Both the position numbers and the translations under genes were made by a program. The notes under the pieces are model-generated. The model searched no databases and had not been told where the DNA came from. It saw only the letters and a list, made by a program, of their open reading frames with translations. A DNA stretch of 15,051 bases from contig JAEEML010000161.1 in the NCBI GenBank assembly GCA_016283195.1, positions 1-15,051 on the forward strand, in the 5' to 3' direction. Below, one piece after another: positions 8,125-14,436 of this stretch (within the stretch, counting starts at the first letter, position 1; every line of letters starts with the position of its first letter). The stretch is from Deltaproteobacteria bacterium. Its GTDB lineage: Bacteria; JAEEML01.

Positions 8125-8910
8125 ATGGGAATCGTTCTTGCTATAGCCAACCAAAAGGGAGGAGTTGGTAAAACAACCACCGCCATTAATCTGGCAGCTT
8201 CGTTGGCCGCCGCCGAGCGGCGCGTACTTCTGGTGGATCTTGACTCTCAGGGGAATGCCACTTCCGGCCTTGGCGCCGGTGCGGCCACCGCTAATATGGC
8301 CGGTACTTATGAAGCGCTGATTGGTTTTATAAAGCCGGAAAGTGCCATTATAAAGGGTGAACTCGATAATTTGCACATTTTGCCCGCAACTGAAAATCTG
8401 GCCGCTGCCGAAGTGGAGCTGGCCACCGACCAGAGCCGCCATTTGCGGCTTAGAGCGGCACTTGCAGAAATAAGGGAAAAGTACGACTATATTCTTATAG
8501 ACTGCCCGCCTTCGCTGGGAACACTGACTATTAATGCCCTTTTTGCCGCCGATAGGGTGCTGGTGCCCTTGCAATGCGAATATTTTGCTATGGAAGGGCT
8601 TGCCAAACTGCTTTCCACGATGGATATGGTGCGCAGTGCCGGGCATAGTGAGCTCTCTATCATCGGTATTTTGCTGACGATGTTCGATGCCAGAGTCAAT
8701 TTGGCTCACCAGGTGGCGAATGAAGTAAAAAGCCACTTTCCCACTCTGGTTTTCGAGACTATTATCCCGCGCAATGTGCGTCTTTCCGAAGCGCCGAGTT
8801 TTGGTAAGCCCATTATCTTTTACGATATAAATTCTTCCGGGGCCAAGAGTTACTTGGAATTGGCTCAGGAGGTTATCCAGCGAGTAGAGGAGACACCTCA
8901 TGCAATTTAA
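8125..8910 (+). CDS. parA: Chromosome partitioning ATPase ParA (Soj)
   Basis: A full-length 261-residue ParA/Soj ATPase of the Walker-type family that drives chromosome segregation together with ParB bound at parS. ATP-bound dimers bind DNA non-specifically and ParB stimulates hydrolysis. The deviant Walker A, KGGVGKTT, is at K11-T18 with signature lysine K11. Walker A' is LVDLD near 36-40 and Walker B is ILIDCPPS (D126). The late ParA signature RNVRLSEAPSFGKPI is at about 216-230. GGAGG six bases before the ATG supports the start; the short N-terminus marks the chromosomal Soj type rather than plasmid ParA with an N-terminal HTH. It heads a cluster with parB, a bactofilin and a thymidine kinase. 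The usual bacterial neighbours upstream, rsmG and mnmG, are absent here, the next gene being the divergent giant lipoprotein. Confidence 0.97.
   Translation: MGIVLAIANQKGGVGKTTTAINLAASLAAAERRVLLVDLDSQGNATSGLGAGAATANMAGTYEALIGFIKPESAIIKGELDNLHILPATENLAAAEVELATDQSRHLRLRAALAEIREKYDYILIDCPPSLGTLTINALFAADRVLVPLQCEYFAMEGLAKLLSTMDMVRSAGHSELSIIGILLTMFDARVNLAHQVANEVKSHFPTLVFETIIPRNVRLSEAPSFGKPIIFYDINSSGAKSYLELAQEVIQRVEETPHAI
8887..8899 (+). promoter_or_regulatory. parB ribosome site inside a small hairpin
   Basis: The parB Shine-Dalgarno GAGGAG (8887-8892) lies 7 bases before its ATG. Its GAGG can pair with CCTC at 8896-8899 around a 5-base loop. Because the site lies inside the end of parA, ribosomes finishing parA would pass through it, which would favour coupled translation. 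The stem is only 4 bp and its effect may be negligible. Confidence 0.35.
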
Positions 8911-9844
8911 AGAGCTGAAAGAGCCCAAAAAAGGGGCGAAAATCGGCGGCCTGGGGCGCGGCATGGATGCGCTTATTCCCAAACCGGAGGGTAATTCTGC
9001 TCTAAATGCTTTTACAGCTTTCCCGGGGCTTGGAGCCGATAATGCTCATATTTACCAGTTGCCACTGGAAAAAATACACCCCTTAAATGGCCAGCCAAGG
9101 CGTAATTTTGCCGAAGAAGCGCTCAAAAAACTGGCCGATTCCATTAAACAAGATGGCGTGATTCAACCAGTCGTTGTGCGCAAAAAAGATAATGAATATG
9201 AGCTAATAGCCGGTGAAAGGCGCTGGCGGGCCGCCGGGATTGCCGGCCTGAAAAACATTCCGGCTATTATTAAAGAGCTTTCCGATGAAGACTCTTTTAC
9301 CATAGCTCTTGTGGAAAATATTCAGCGCCAGGATCTCACGCCTCTTGAAGAGGCCCGTGCTTATGAGAAGCTTTTAAAAGAGTATAATTTGACGCAAGAG
9401 CAGCTGGCCGCGCGGGTTGGTAAAGAGCGCTCTACCATTGCCAATACTTTACGCCTCTTGCAACTGCCGGCAGAAATAATGCCTCTCGTTGATGGCGGAG
9501 CTATTTCTGCCGGTCACGCCCGGGCCATTTTGAGCCTCTCTTCCCCAAAGAGCCAAAAAGCCCTGGCCGAGAGGGTGCTTGATGAGCATCTTTCGGTGCG
9601 CCAGGCCGAAAATATTGCCCGCTTGCAAAAATCCAAAACCCCGCGCAGCAGCACCCCAGCCGTAAAAGAAGCTGAAAACCGCTCTGTGCCGAATAGCCGT
9701 GATTTGGCATCCAGGTGGCAAAAAGCCCTTAATTGTAAAGTGGCACTTAAAGACAAAAAAGGGCAGGGCATTATTGAATTACATTATGGTTCCTATGAGG
9801 AACTGGCGGCGTTAACTGAGAAAATATGCAATAATAATATGTAA
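8900..9844 (+). CDS. parB: Chromosome partitioning protein ParB (Spo0J)
   Basis: A 314-residue ParB, the parS-binding CTPase that clamps and slides on DNA near the origin and activates ParA. The N-terminal GLGRGMDALIP (about 17-27) is typical of the ParA-interacting tip. The CTP-binding N-domain shows GQPRRNF (64-70), GERRWRA (105-111) and ENIQRQDL (139-146). The central HTH lies at about 164-187 (LTQEQLAARVGKERSTIANT). A short linker, about 243-265, joins it to the C-terminal dimerisation domain, about 266-310. All key motifs are present. The start overlaps the end of parA by 11 bp and has its own ribosome site, suggesting translational coupling. No convincing parS site was found in the window, which is not unusual because parS can lie elsewhere near the origin. 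Confidence 0.96.
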   Translation: MQFKELKEPKKGAKIGGLGRGMDALIPKPEGNSALNAFTAFPGLGADNAHIYQLPLEKIHPLNGQPRRNFAEEALKKLADSIKQDGVIQPVVVRKKDNEYELIAGERRWRAAGIAGLKNIPAIIKELSDEDSFTIALVENIQRQDLTPLEEARAYEKLLKEYNLTQEQLAARVGKERSTIANTLRLLQLPAEIMPLVDGGAISAGHARAILSLSSPKSQKALAERVLDEHLSVRQAENIARLQKSKTPRSSTPAVKEAENRSVPNSRDLASRWQKALNCKVALKDKKGQGIIELHYGSYEELAALTEKICNNNM

Positions 9845-9870
9845 TTAACTTAAAAATTAAGGAGAAAAAA

Positions 9871-10257
9871 ATGGGCAAGAATGATAATTTCACCGTAAAC
9901 GTGGACAATGTGCACACCATTCTTGGGGCGGAGAGCACCTTTGAAGGGCATCTCACTTTTCAGGGCACTATTCGCATAGATGGCAATTTTAAAGGCGAAA
10001 TAGCCACCAAAGATGTGTTGGTTATCGGCCAGGGCGCTAAGGTTGAAGCCGAAATAAAAGTTGGCGCGGTGGTGATAAACGGCACGGTGCGTGGCAATAT
10101 AATCGCCGAGAACTCGGTTGAAGTACACGCCCCCGGGCGTATTTACGGCAACATTACCACCCCGGTTTTAACTATCGACCGCGGCGTTATTTTTGAAGGG
10201 CAGTGTGTCATGGAAAAGAAACCGGATACTGCCGATAAAGAAGCGGAAAAGAAATAA
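9871..10257 (+). CDS. Bactofilin cytoskeletal protein (BacM-like)
   Basis: The 128-residue protein is a bactofilin (DUF583), a nucleotide-independent polymer-forming protein with a right-handed beta-helix core. The core spans about residues 14-113 with the regular glycine-rich turns of the family: FEGHLTFQGTIRIDGNFKGEI, then VLVIGQGAKVEAEI, VVINGTVRGNI and VEVHAPGRIYGNI. Flanking tails are short, and the C-terminal tail (about 114-128) is strongly charged. No hydrophobic N-terminal membrane-targeting peptide is evident. An AAGGAG site 6 bases before the ATG supports the start, 26 bp after parB. In M. xanthus, bacM follows parAB in the order I recall, and other bactofilins there (BacNOP) scaffold ParA/ParB near the poles through PadC. 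A spatial role in segregation or cell shape is therefore likely, by inference from neighbours. Confidence 0.95.
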   Translation: MGKNDNFTVNVDNVHTILGAESTFEGHLTFQGTIRIDGNFKGEIATKDVLVIGQGAKVEAEIKVGAVVINGTVRGNIIAENSVEVHAPGRIYGNITTPVLTIDRGVIFEGQCVMEKKPDTADKEAEKK

Positions 10258-10294
10258 TAATTTTATCTGATTTTAGCACTTACTCAGGTTAAAA

Positions 10295-11425
10295 ATGGAA
10301 AATTATCAATCCACCGAAAAGCTGGAAAGCTTTATGAATAACTTAGGCTTTCCTTCTTTGCGTATCCACACGTCTTTAAACCATTTTGATTTTACCCGCC
10401 GGGCGCGGCGTATTCTCGTTATCGGGCCTATGGGCGCCGGCAAAACCGAGTACACCACCAGAGTATGGCGCGATTCCAAAGTGGCACGCACCAAATCGGC
10501 TCTTGTAGCCGCAAGTACCGCTACCGGTGCAGCCGACAGGCGCAATGTCTTTTTTGTGCGCCCGGGCCTTGATACTCGCCAATTTCATAACTGCCCGCCG
10601 GGAAGTTTGCCATACCGCGGCGGTATCGAAGATTTAGGCGGAAAAATATCCGGGGCAGCCGATAGTTTTGCTCTTGAAGCGCTTTTTAAAGAGCATCCGG
10701 AAGTGGGTACTTGGATTATTGACGAAGCAGCTTTTTTTGACGAGCGCCTGGTGTATCTCATGGCCAAGGAGAGCGATGAGCGTGGGGTGATTTTTATTTG
10801 CCCGACTTTGGTTTTAAATTTTCGCCGCGAAACATTTAATGCCACCGCCAAGCTGCTTTTGGAACAGGCTACGGATATTTTCCCCCTTTCGGCTTATTGT
10901 GACCATCCGGACTGCCTCTCAGACGGCTATTTTAGCTACCGCTATTATCTGGTGGATAATATTGAGTGCCCGGCTCTTTATTTTGACCCGCTTCTTATCA
11001 TCGGACAAACAGATTTGCGTCATAGCGAATATGAGCCAAATTATTGCACCCGTTGCGAAAAACACCACCTTTTGCCAGGCAAGCGCTATACTTACATGGC
11101 TTTAAAACCGCTTGGTAACCTGGCCAGCGCCGGTGATATTGCGCCTCTTAGAAATGAACTGGCAGCTATTCAGGCCGGAAGTCACACTTCCAAACTTTTC
11201 ACCATGTTTGAAGATTACTATCTGCGCGGTGAGAAGCGCAATGAGACGATGATGAACTCTCTAAAAGTAGCGGCCATTGCCGAAAAAGCACTTCTTTACC
11301 TATATACCGAAGCCAATCTTATCTCCACCGACCAGCTGCTTAGTTTGGTAAATGAATTGCAGCTTGACCGGCAATATATCCGTTTGAGACTGGCCGATTG
11401 CCACCGCTCTGTAGCCGCTTTATAA
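10295..11425 (+). CDS. tdk: Type II thymidine kinase-like protein with long C-terminal extension
   Basis: The protein carries the thymidine kinase (TK1/type II) signatures, so it probably phosphorylates thymidine to dTMP in nucleotide salvage. The P-loop GPMGAGKT is at 44-51. RPGLDTR at 89-95 matches the family's (K/R)PxxDxR. IIDEAAFF at 141-148 supplies the catalytic glutamate E144. FRRETF is at 176-181. The zinc site has all four cysteines, C202, C207, C251 and C254, and the substrate lid region IIGQTDLRHSEYEPNYC precedes the last pair. At 376 residues it is far longer than the usual 190-230, with about 37 extra residues at the N-terminus and about 110 after the zinc site; the latter look helical and carry no motif I recognise. 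The ribosome site is weak (AGG 7 bases upstream). It lies 37 bp after the bactofilin gene. Altered substrate specificity cannot be excluded. Confidence 0.82.
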   Translation: MENYQSTEKLESFMNNLGFPSLRIHTSLNHFDFTRRARRILVIGPMGAGKTEYTTRVWRDSKVARTKSALVAASTATGAADRRNVFFVRPGLDTRQFHNCPPGSLPYRGGIEDLGGKISGAADSFALEALFKEHPEVGTWIIDEAAFFDERLVYLMAKESDERGVIFICPTLVLNFRRETFNATAKLLLEQATDIFPLSAYCDHPDCLSDGYFSYRYYLVDNIECPALYFDPLLIIGQTDLRHSEYEPNYCTRCEKHHLLPGKRYTYMALKPLGNLASAGDIAPLRNELAAIQAGSHTSKLFTMFEDYYLRGEKRNETMMNSLKVAAIAEKALLYLYTEANLISTDQLLSLVNELQLDRQYIRLRLADCHRSVAAL

Positions 11426-11519
11426 AAATAAAAAAATTTTTTGCTGATATTTTTTTGTATCGCGCCAATAATCTGCTAGGCTAAGGGTGGCCGTGCTAAG
11501 CCGGCGTGGAGCATAAAAG
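11426..11519 (+). promoter_or_regulatory. Intergenic A/T-tract region with weak promoter candidate
   Basis: The gap after the thymidine kinase gene holds an A-tract joined to a T-tract (about 11431-11442) and a second T-run near 11450-11456. TTGTAT (11455-11460) and TAGGCT (11477-11482) are 16 bp apart and could be a weak promoter for the next lipoprotein gene. No GC-rich terminator stem is evident before the T-runs. GGAG 8 bases before the ATG at 11520 is the ribosome site. Confidence 0.3.
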
Positions 11520-11957
11520 ATGAAGGAAAGAAGAGCTTACCGATTGATCATAACCTTACTGGCCGTATTTACGGCATTTTCTACTTATGCCTGCTCAAAT
11601 AAATGCGAATACGACCGCGATTGCCCGCTGGATCGCGTTTGTCTGGCCGGCACCTGCGCTATGAGCTGTGCCTATAATTCGTCGATTTGTTCCGGCGGTG
11701 AAGTGTGCGCCGGCGGCGTTTGTGTGCATACCTGCACCAGTGACAGTGACTGTAACGGCACCATGTACTGCGCCCAAACCGGTATTTGTACCGCGCCGAT
11801 TACCACCGACAATACCGTTCACCATGAGCCGACGAATCTGCCGGAAGATGAAGGGTCAAATAACGCGGAAGTTCCCGAAGATAATAAACCGAATAACGGT
11901 AATGACGATGATGCCGAAAGCGATAACAACGGTGATGCCGCTACCGATAACAGTTAG
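11520..11957 (+). CDS. Small cysteine-rich lipoprotein
   Basis: The 145-residue product begins with basic residues and a hydrophobic core (about 9-20) ending at C25 in the sequence STYAC. The lipobox is imperfect (T-Y-A-C), so lipidation is probable rather than certain. Residues about 25-91 contain three CxxDxDC...CxxGxC-like modules: CEYDRDCPLDRVCLAGTC, then a variant around SSICSGGEVCAGGVC, then CTSDSDCNGTMYC. These form compact disulfide knots resembling Dickkopf-like repeats of myxobacterial lipoproteins. The last 50 or so residues are a low-complexity tail rich in N, D, E and P. It presumably acts at the cell envelope; no enzymatic motif is visible. The same module type occurs in the lipoproteins at 13892 and 2356 of this window. 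Confidence 0.85.
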   Translation: MKERRAYRLIITLLAVFTAFSTYACSNKCEYDRDCPLDRVCLAGTCAMSCAYNSSICSGGEVCAGGVCVHTCTSDSDCNGTMYCAQTGICTAPITTDNTVHHEPTNLPEDEGSNNAEVPEDNKPNNGNDDDAESDNNGDAATDNS

Positions 11958-12010
11958 TAATTCGTAAATTGTTTAATTTGGCATAAAATAAGCAGGAAGG
12001 CTTACAGATT

Positions 12011-13015
12011 ATGGTTCCGGGTTTTAATCACAATGTAAAATACAAAGGCCAAGTATTTCATGTGCAAACCGAGGATTCCGGGGTGGAGAACCCCCATATT
12101 ATCACCCATCTCTTTTTGGGCGGTAATATTGTTAAATCGCAAAAAAGCTCTTATGATGCCTTGCTGAACGAGCCGGATTTAATAGATAAAGTTAAGCAAA
12201 TTATGCAAGCGCAGCATAAACAAATGTTGCGTTCACTAGTCTCCGGCTCTTTTGATGATAAAATAGTTGAGCGGGCCAAAGGCGCTTCAATGCTAAACGG
12301 GCCGGCGCCTCTGAATGTGGAGCGTGGTCAGGGCAAGAGCAGCTCCATGATGTCTATTTTGGAAGGCGCCGGTACTGATGAAACGCCGCCGGTGGCCGCC
12401 GCTACTCCTGCTCCCGTTGTGGCGACTGCTGCTGCTGCCGCTCCGGTGCCGGCTACGCCCAAACCGCCGCGCACCAGCCGCTTCCCCAGTGCCGAAGCTT
12501 TTTTGGCCGAGCAGATAGAAGAAGAAAATCGCAAAGAAGTTTCTCCGCCGCCGCCACCGCCGCCGCCGGTTATGCCGGTTATGCCGCCGCCTTCCACTGT
12601 GCCGAAGATTAGTGAACTGGGGCCCATTCACCGCGCTCCTACCAGCACTGTTTCCGGTTTGGCTGCCGCTGCGGCCAATATGGCCGCTTTGCAATCTACG
12701 CCCTCTTTTAAACGTGAGCGTATTACTGCCGAAGTAGGCAAAAATGTGCAAGTGGTGCGGCCGCAGGCTGCACCGCCGCCGGCCGAGGCTTCAATTTTTG
12801 ATTTGCCGCCGGTTGGCAGCTATGAGAGCTCTTTTCAAAATCGTCATCCGGCCGAGCACCTGCCGGAAGACAACAGCCCGATTTTGGATGGTGACTCGCT
12901 GAATGATGTTTATCAGAACGATCCCGATGCCATCGACAACATCTTTGGTTCGGCCTCTGATTCCTCGCTTGATGATGTGCTCCTTGGCTACCTGCTTTCT
13001 GTGGAACAAAACTAA
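12011..13015 (+). CDS. Conserved MVPGFNHNV-family protein of unknown function
   Basis: The N-terminal domain, residues 1-88, begins MVPGFNHNVKYKGQVFHVQT and continues through EDSGVENPHIITHLFLGG and a helix around IMQAQHKQMLRSL. I recognise this as a family common in Myxococcota and related former Deltaproteobacteria, without known function. Residues about 90-290 are disordered: alanine- and proline-rich, with an eight-proline run at 179-186. The C-terminus has SLDDVLLGYL at 319-328, which fits the short conserved helix (SLDEVILxYL type) that I recall closing these proteins. No signal peptide or membrane segment is seen, so it should be cytoplasmic, perhaps a scaffold with binding motifs at both ends. 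AGGAAGG about 10 bases upstream supports the ATG. The next gene starts at the base after its stop codon, so the pair is translationally linked. Confidence 0.8.
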   Translation: MVPGFNHNVKYKGQVFHVQTEDSGVENPHIITHLFLGGNIVKSQKSSYDALLNEPDLIDKVKQIMQAQHKQMLRSLVSGSFDDKIVERAKGASMLNGPAPLNVERGQGKSSSMMSILEGAGTDETPPVAAATPAPVVATAAAAAPVPATPKPPRTSRFPSAEAFLAEQIEEENRKEVSPPPPPPPPVMPVMPPPSTVPKISELGPIHRAPTSTVSGLAAAAANMAALQSTPSFKRERITAEVGKNVQVVRPQAAPPPAEASIFDLPPVGSYESSFQNRHPAEHLPEDNSPILDGDSLNDVYQNDPDAIDNIFGSASDSSLDDVLLGYLLSVEQN

Positions 13016-13657
13016 GTGGCGCCCATAATTGATTTTACCGCTATTCCCGCGCCGCCATTAAAAAATCTGGCTGAAGCCATAGAGACCCTACTGGCTCTAT
13101 ATAGCGAATTGGATGGTCATTTGACGGCCATAAGAGCTAAATATCCTATTCCCTGCGCCGCTGGTTGTGCTGCTTGCTGTCATGAGGCTGTTTTTCTTAC
13201 TCCCCTGGAATTTTGGGCGATAATTTATTTTATCCAAAAAGAGGGGCGCTTTACTCTTTTAAAGAGCGCTCTAGAGGCTGCAAAACTCATATATAAAGAG
13301 CATGCTGAGCTGATAGAGGCTTTTAATGCGCCGCCGCCCTCAGGTGAAAAAGACCATTTTAGCCTGGCCAAAGATTTACACTATGTCTGCCCATTTTTGC
13401 GCGAGGGAACATGTAGTATCTATCCGGCCCGTTCGCTTATTGCCCGCCTCTTTGGCCTGAGTTTTGAGCGCCCCGGGGTGGTTTACGGCTGCCAAAAGGT
13501 GGAAAAAATACTTGCCGCTTCCAGGAGAGATATAACACTGGCTTCCTGTGATTATTGGATAAATCGTCTTAAAAAACTTCCATATACCGAGGGGCGGCAG
13601 GTGTTACCATATTATATGGTACGCCTCTTTGGTTTGGCTGCCGGAGGGCCAGTGTAG
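13016..13657 (+). CDS. YkgJ-type CxxCxxCC metal-chelating protein, variant cysteine set
   Basis: The 213-residue protein matches the YkgJ / CxxCxxCC family (putative zinc- or iron-chelating domain). C47, C51, C54 and C55 form CAAGCAACC, and the second half shows CPFLREGTCSIYPAR with C125 and C133. In typical members the next motif is RPxxCR; here it reads RSLIAR, so the usual cysteine is alanine at 143 and the proline is serine. C159 and C178 further on may replace the missing ligand. The start is a GTG directly after the stop of the preceding gene, with no strong ribosome site, which suggests translational coupling. Some family members are thought to bind Fe-S or zinc, but no member has a role I can assign here. 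About 234 bp follow without a gene. Confidence 0.8.
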   Translation: MAPIIDFTAIPAPPLKNLAEAIETLLALYSELDGHLTAIRAKYPIPCAAGCAACCHEAVFLTPLEFWAIIYFIQKEGRFTLLKSALEAAKLIYKEHAELIEAFNAPPPSGEKDHFSLAKDLHYVCPFLREGTCSIYPARSLIARLFGLSFERPGVVYGCQKVEKILAASRRDITLASCDYWINRLKKLPYTEGRQVLPYYMVRLFGLAAGGPV

Positions 13658-13801
13658 TTAAAACTATCAAAGGCCTTCTGTGACAAGCGGCAAAATTTTT
13701 GGGCCTTATAGCCTGAAACCGCAAAAAATCCAGCTGTAGTGGTGTTATTTTCCTGTTGCTCTGGCGCTTACCAATATCTTGCCTGATTGTTTGATTTTTT
13801 C

Positions 13802-13830
13802 TTGCGATATTGCCTAACTTGTGGTACTAT
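13802..13830 (+). promoter_or_regulatory. Sigma70-type promoter of the second Cys-rich lipoprotein operon
   Basis: TTGCGA (13802-13807) and TACTAT (13825-13830) are separated by exactly 17 bp, a good sigma70 match, and lie 60-90 bp before the ATG at 13892. Transcription would begin near 13837. The remainder of the 13658-13801 gap shows no gene and no convincing terminator; AAGGCC and GGCCTT near 13670 and 13702 can pair but with a loop of almost 30 bases. Confidence 0.55.
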
Positions 13831-13844
13831 CAAAATAACATTTA

Positions 13845-13869
13845 CCTTACAGTGGTAAGGCACAGTGGT
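13845..13869 (+). promoter_or_regulatory. Leader hairpin and direct repeat upstream of the lipoprotein gene
   Basis: Just after the predicted transcription start, CCTTAC (13845-13850) and GTAAGG (13855-13860) form a 6-bp hairpin with a 4-base loop. Overlapping it, ACAGTGGT occurs twice, at 13849-13856 and 13862-13869, 13 bp apart. Either could be a regulator site or a leader RNA structure. The ribosome site GAGGAG follows 7 bases before the ATG. Confidence 0.35.
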
Positions 13870-13891
13870 GTAAACGCAGAGGAGATTAAGC

Positions 13892-14419
13892 ATGAAATTG
13901 AGATTCTTGGCTTTACTGATGCCGCTTATGTTGTTGCTTTCAGGTTGTCCGGACAAGCCGTTGCCAAGCAATAATTCCCGCCAACTTGGTGAAAATTGTG
14001 ACGAAATCAACGCCTGCGATAGCGGGATGTATTGCGATTATGGTATTTGCCGCTTGGTGTGCGTTGATACTGCCGATTGTGAAGTTGGCCAGGAATGCAA
14101 AGAAGGGCGCTGTGTAAAGAGCACTAACGTCAAACCCAATGACCCCGGTGATAACACCGATATTCCTGGCCCCGGTGATAACACTGATATTCCCGGCCCA
14201 GGTGATAACACCGATGTTCCGCCTGATAGCAATAGCGATGCCCAGAGCGATGTGCCGCCCGGCCCTCAAGATAACCATGCTTCTTCGGTTACCGGCACTC
14301 CTGTTTCCGTTGGCGGCAAAGTTTCCAGCAATAGTTTTGAAGTAGAAGTTACCGGCGGCGCAATAGTGCAAAAAGCCGAGAGTAACTCTTATGTTGTAAC
14401 AACAAAAGATGGGCACTGA
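13892..14419 (+). CDS. Small cysteine-rich lipoprotein with tandem PGDNTDIPG repeats
   Basis: The 175-residue precursor has a clear lipoprotein signal peptide: MKLR, a hydrophobic core, and lipobox LSGC with the lipidated cysteine at C19. Residues about 36-74 contain two cysteine-knot modules, CDEINACDSGMYCDYGIC and CVDTADCEVGQECKEGRC, similar to those at 11520. A spacer made of three 9-residue PGDNTDIPG-type repeats and a Ser/Asp/Pro stretch follows, then a C-terminal segment (about 130-175) of alternating beta-type pattern ending abruptly in TKDGH. The ATG has GAGGAG 7 bases upstream and a good promoter. Only 17 bp separate it from the next gene, a secreted fibre-like protein, so the two are probably co-expressed and may act together at the cell surface. 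Precise function is unknown. Confidence 0.88.
   Translation: MKLRFLALLMPLMLLLSGCPDKPLPSNNSRQLGENCDEINACDSGMYCDYGICRLVCVDTADCEVGQECKEGRCVKSTNVKPNDPGDNTDIPGPGDNTDIPGPGDNTDVPPDSNSDAQSDVPPGPQDNHASSVTGTPVSVGGKVSSNSFEVEVTGGAIVQKAESNSYVVTTKDGH
14144..14224 (+). repeat. Three 27-bp in-frame tandem repeats
   Basis: Three consecutive 27-bp units encode PGDNTDIPG, PGDNTDIPG and PGDNTDVPP. The copies differ mostly at third codon positions, so they are old enough to have diverged or are under protein-level selection. They form an extended acidic spacer between the cysteine knots and the C-terminal segment of the lipoprotein. Confidence 0.9.
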
Positions 14420-14436
14420 TAGCCCGGGGAGGATCT

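Noticed and set aside
8092-8982. A 296-codon minus-strand open frame opposite parA.
   Set aside because: parA on the plus strand has every family motif and a ribosome site; the antisense product is unlike any protein I recognise.
9449-9771. Overlapping minus-strand open frames within parB.
   Set aside because: They are shadows of the well-supported parB gene with no recognisable domain or ribosome site.
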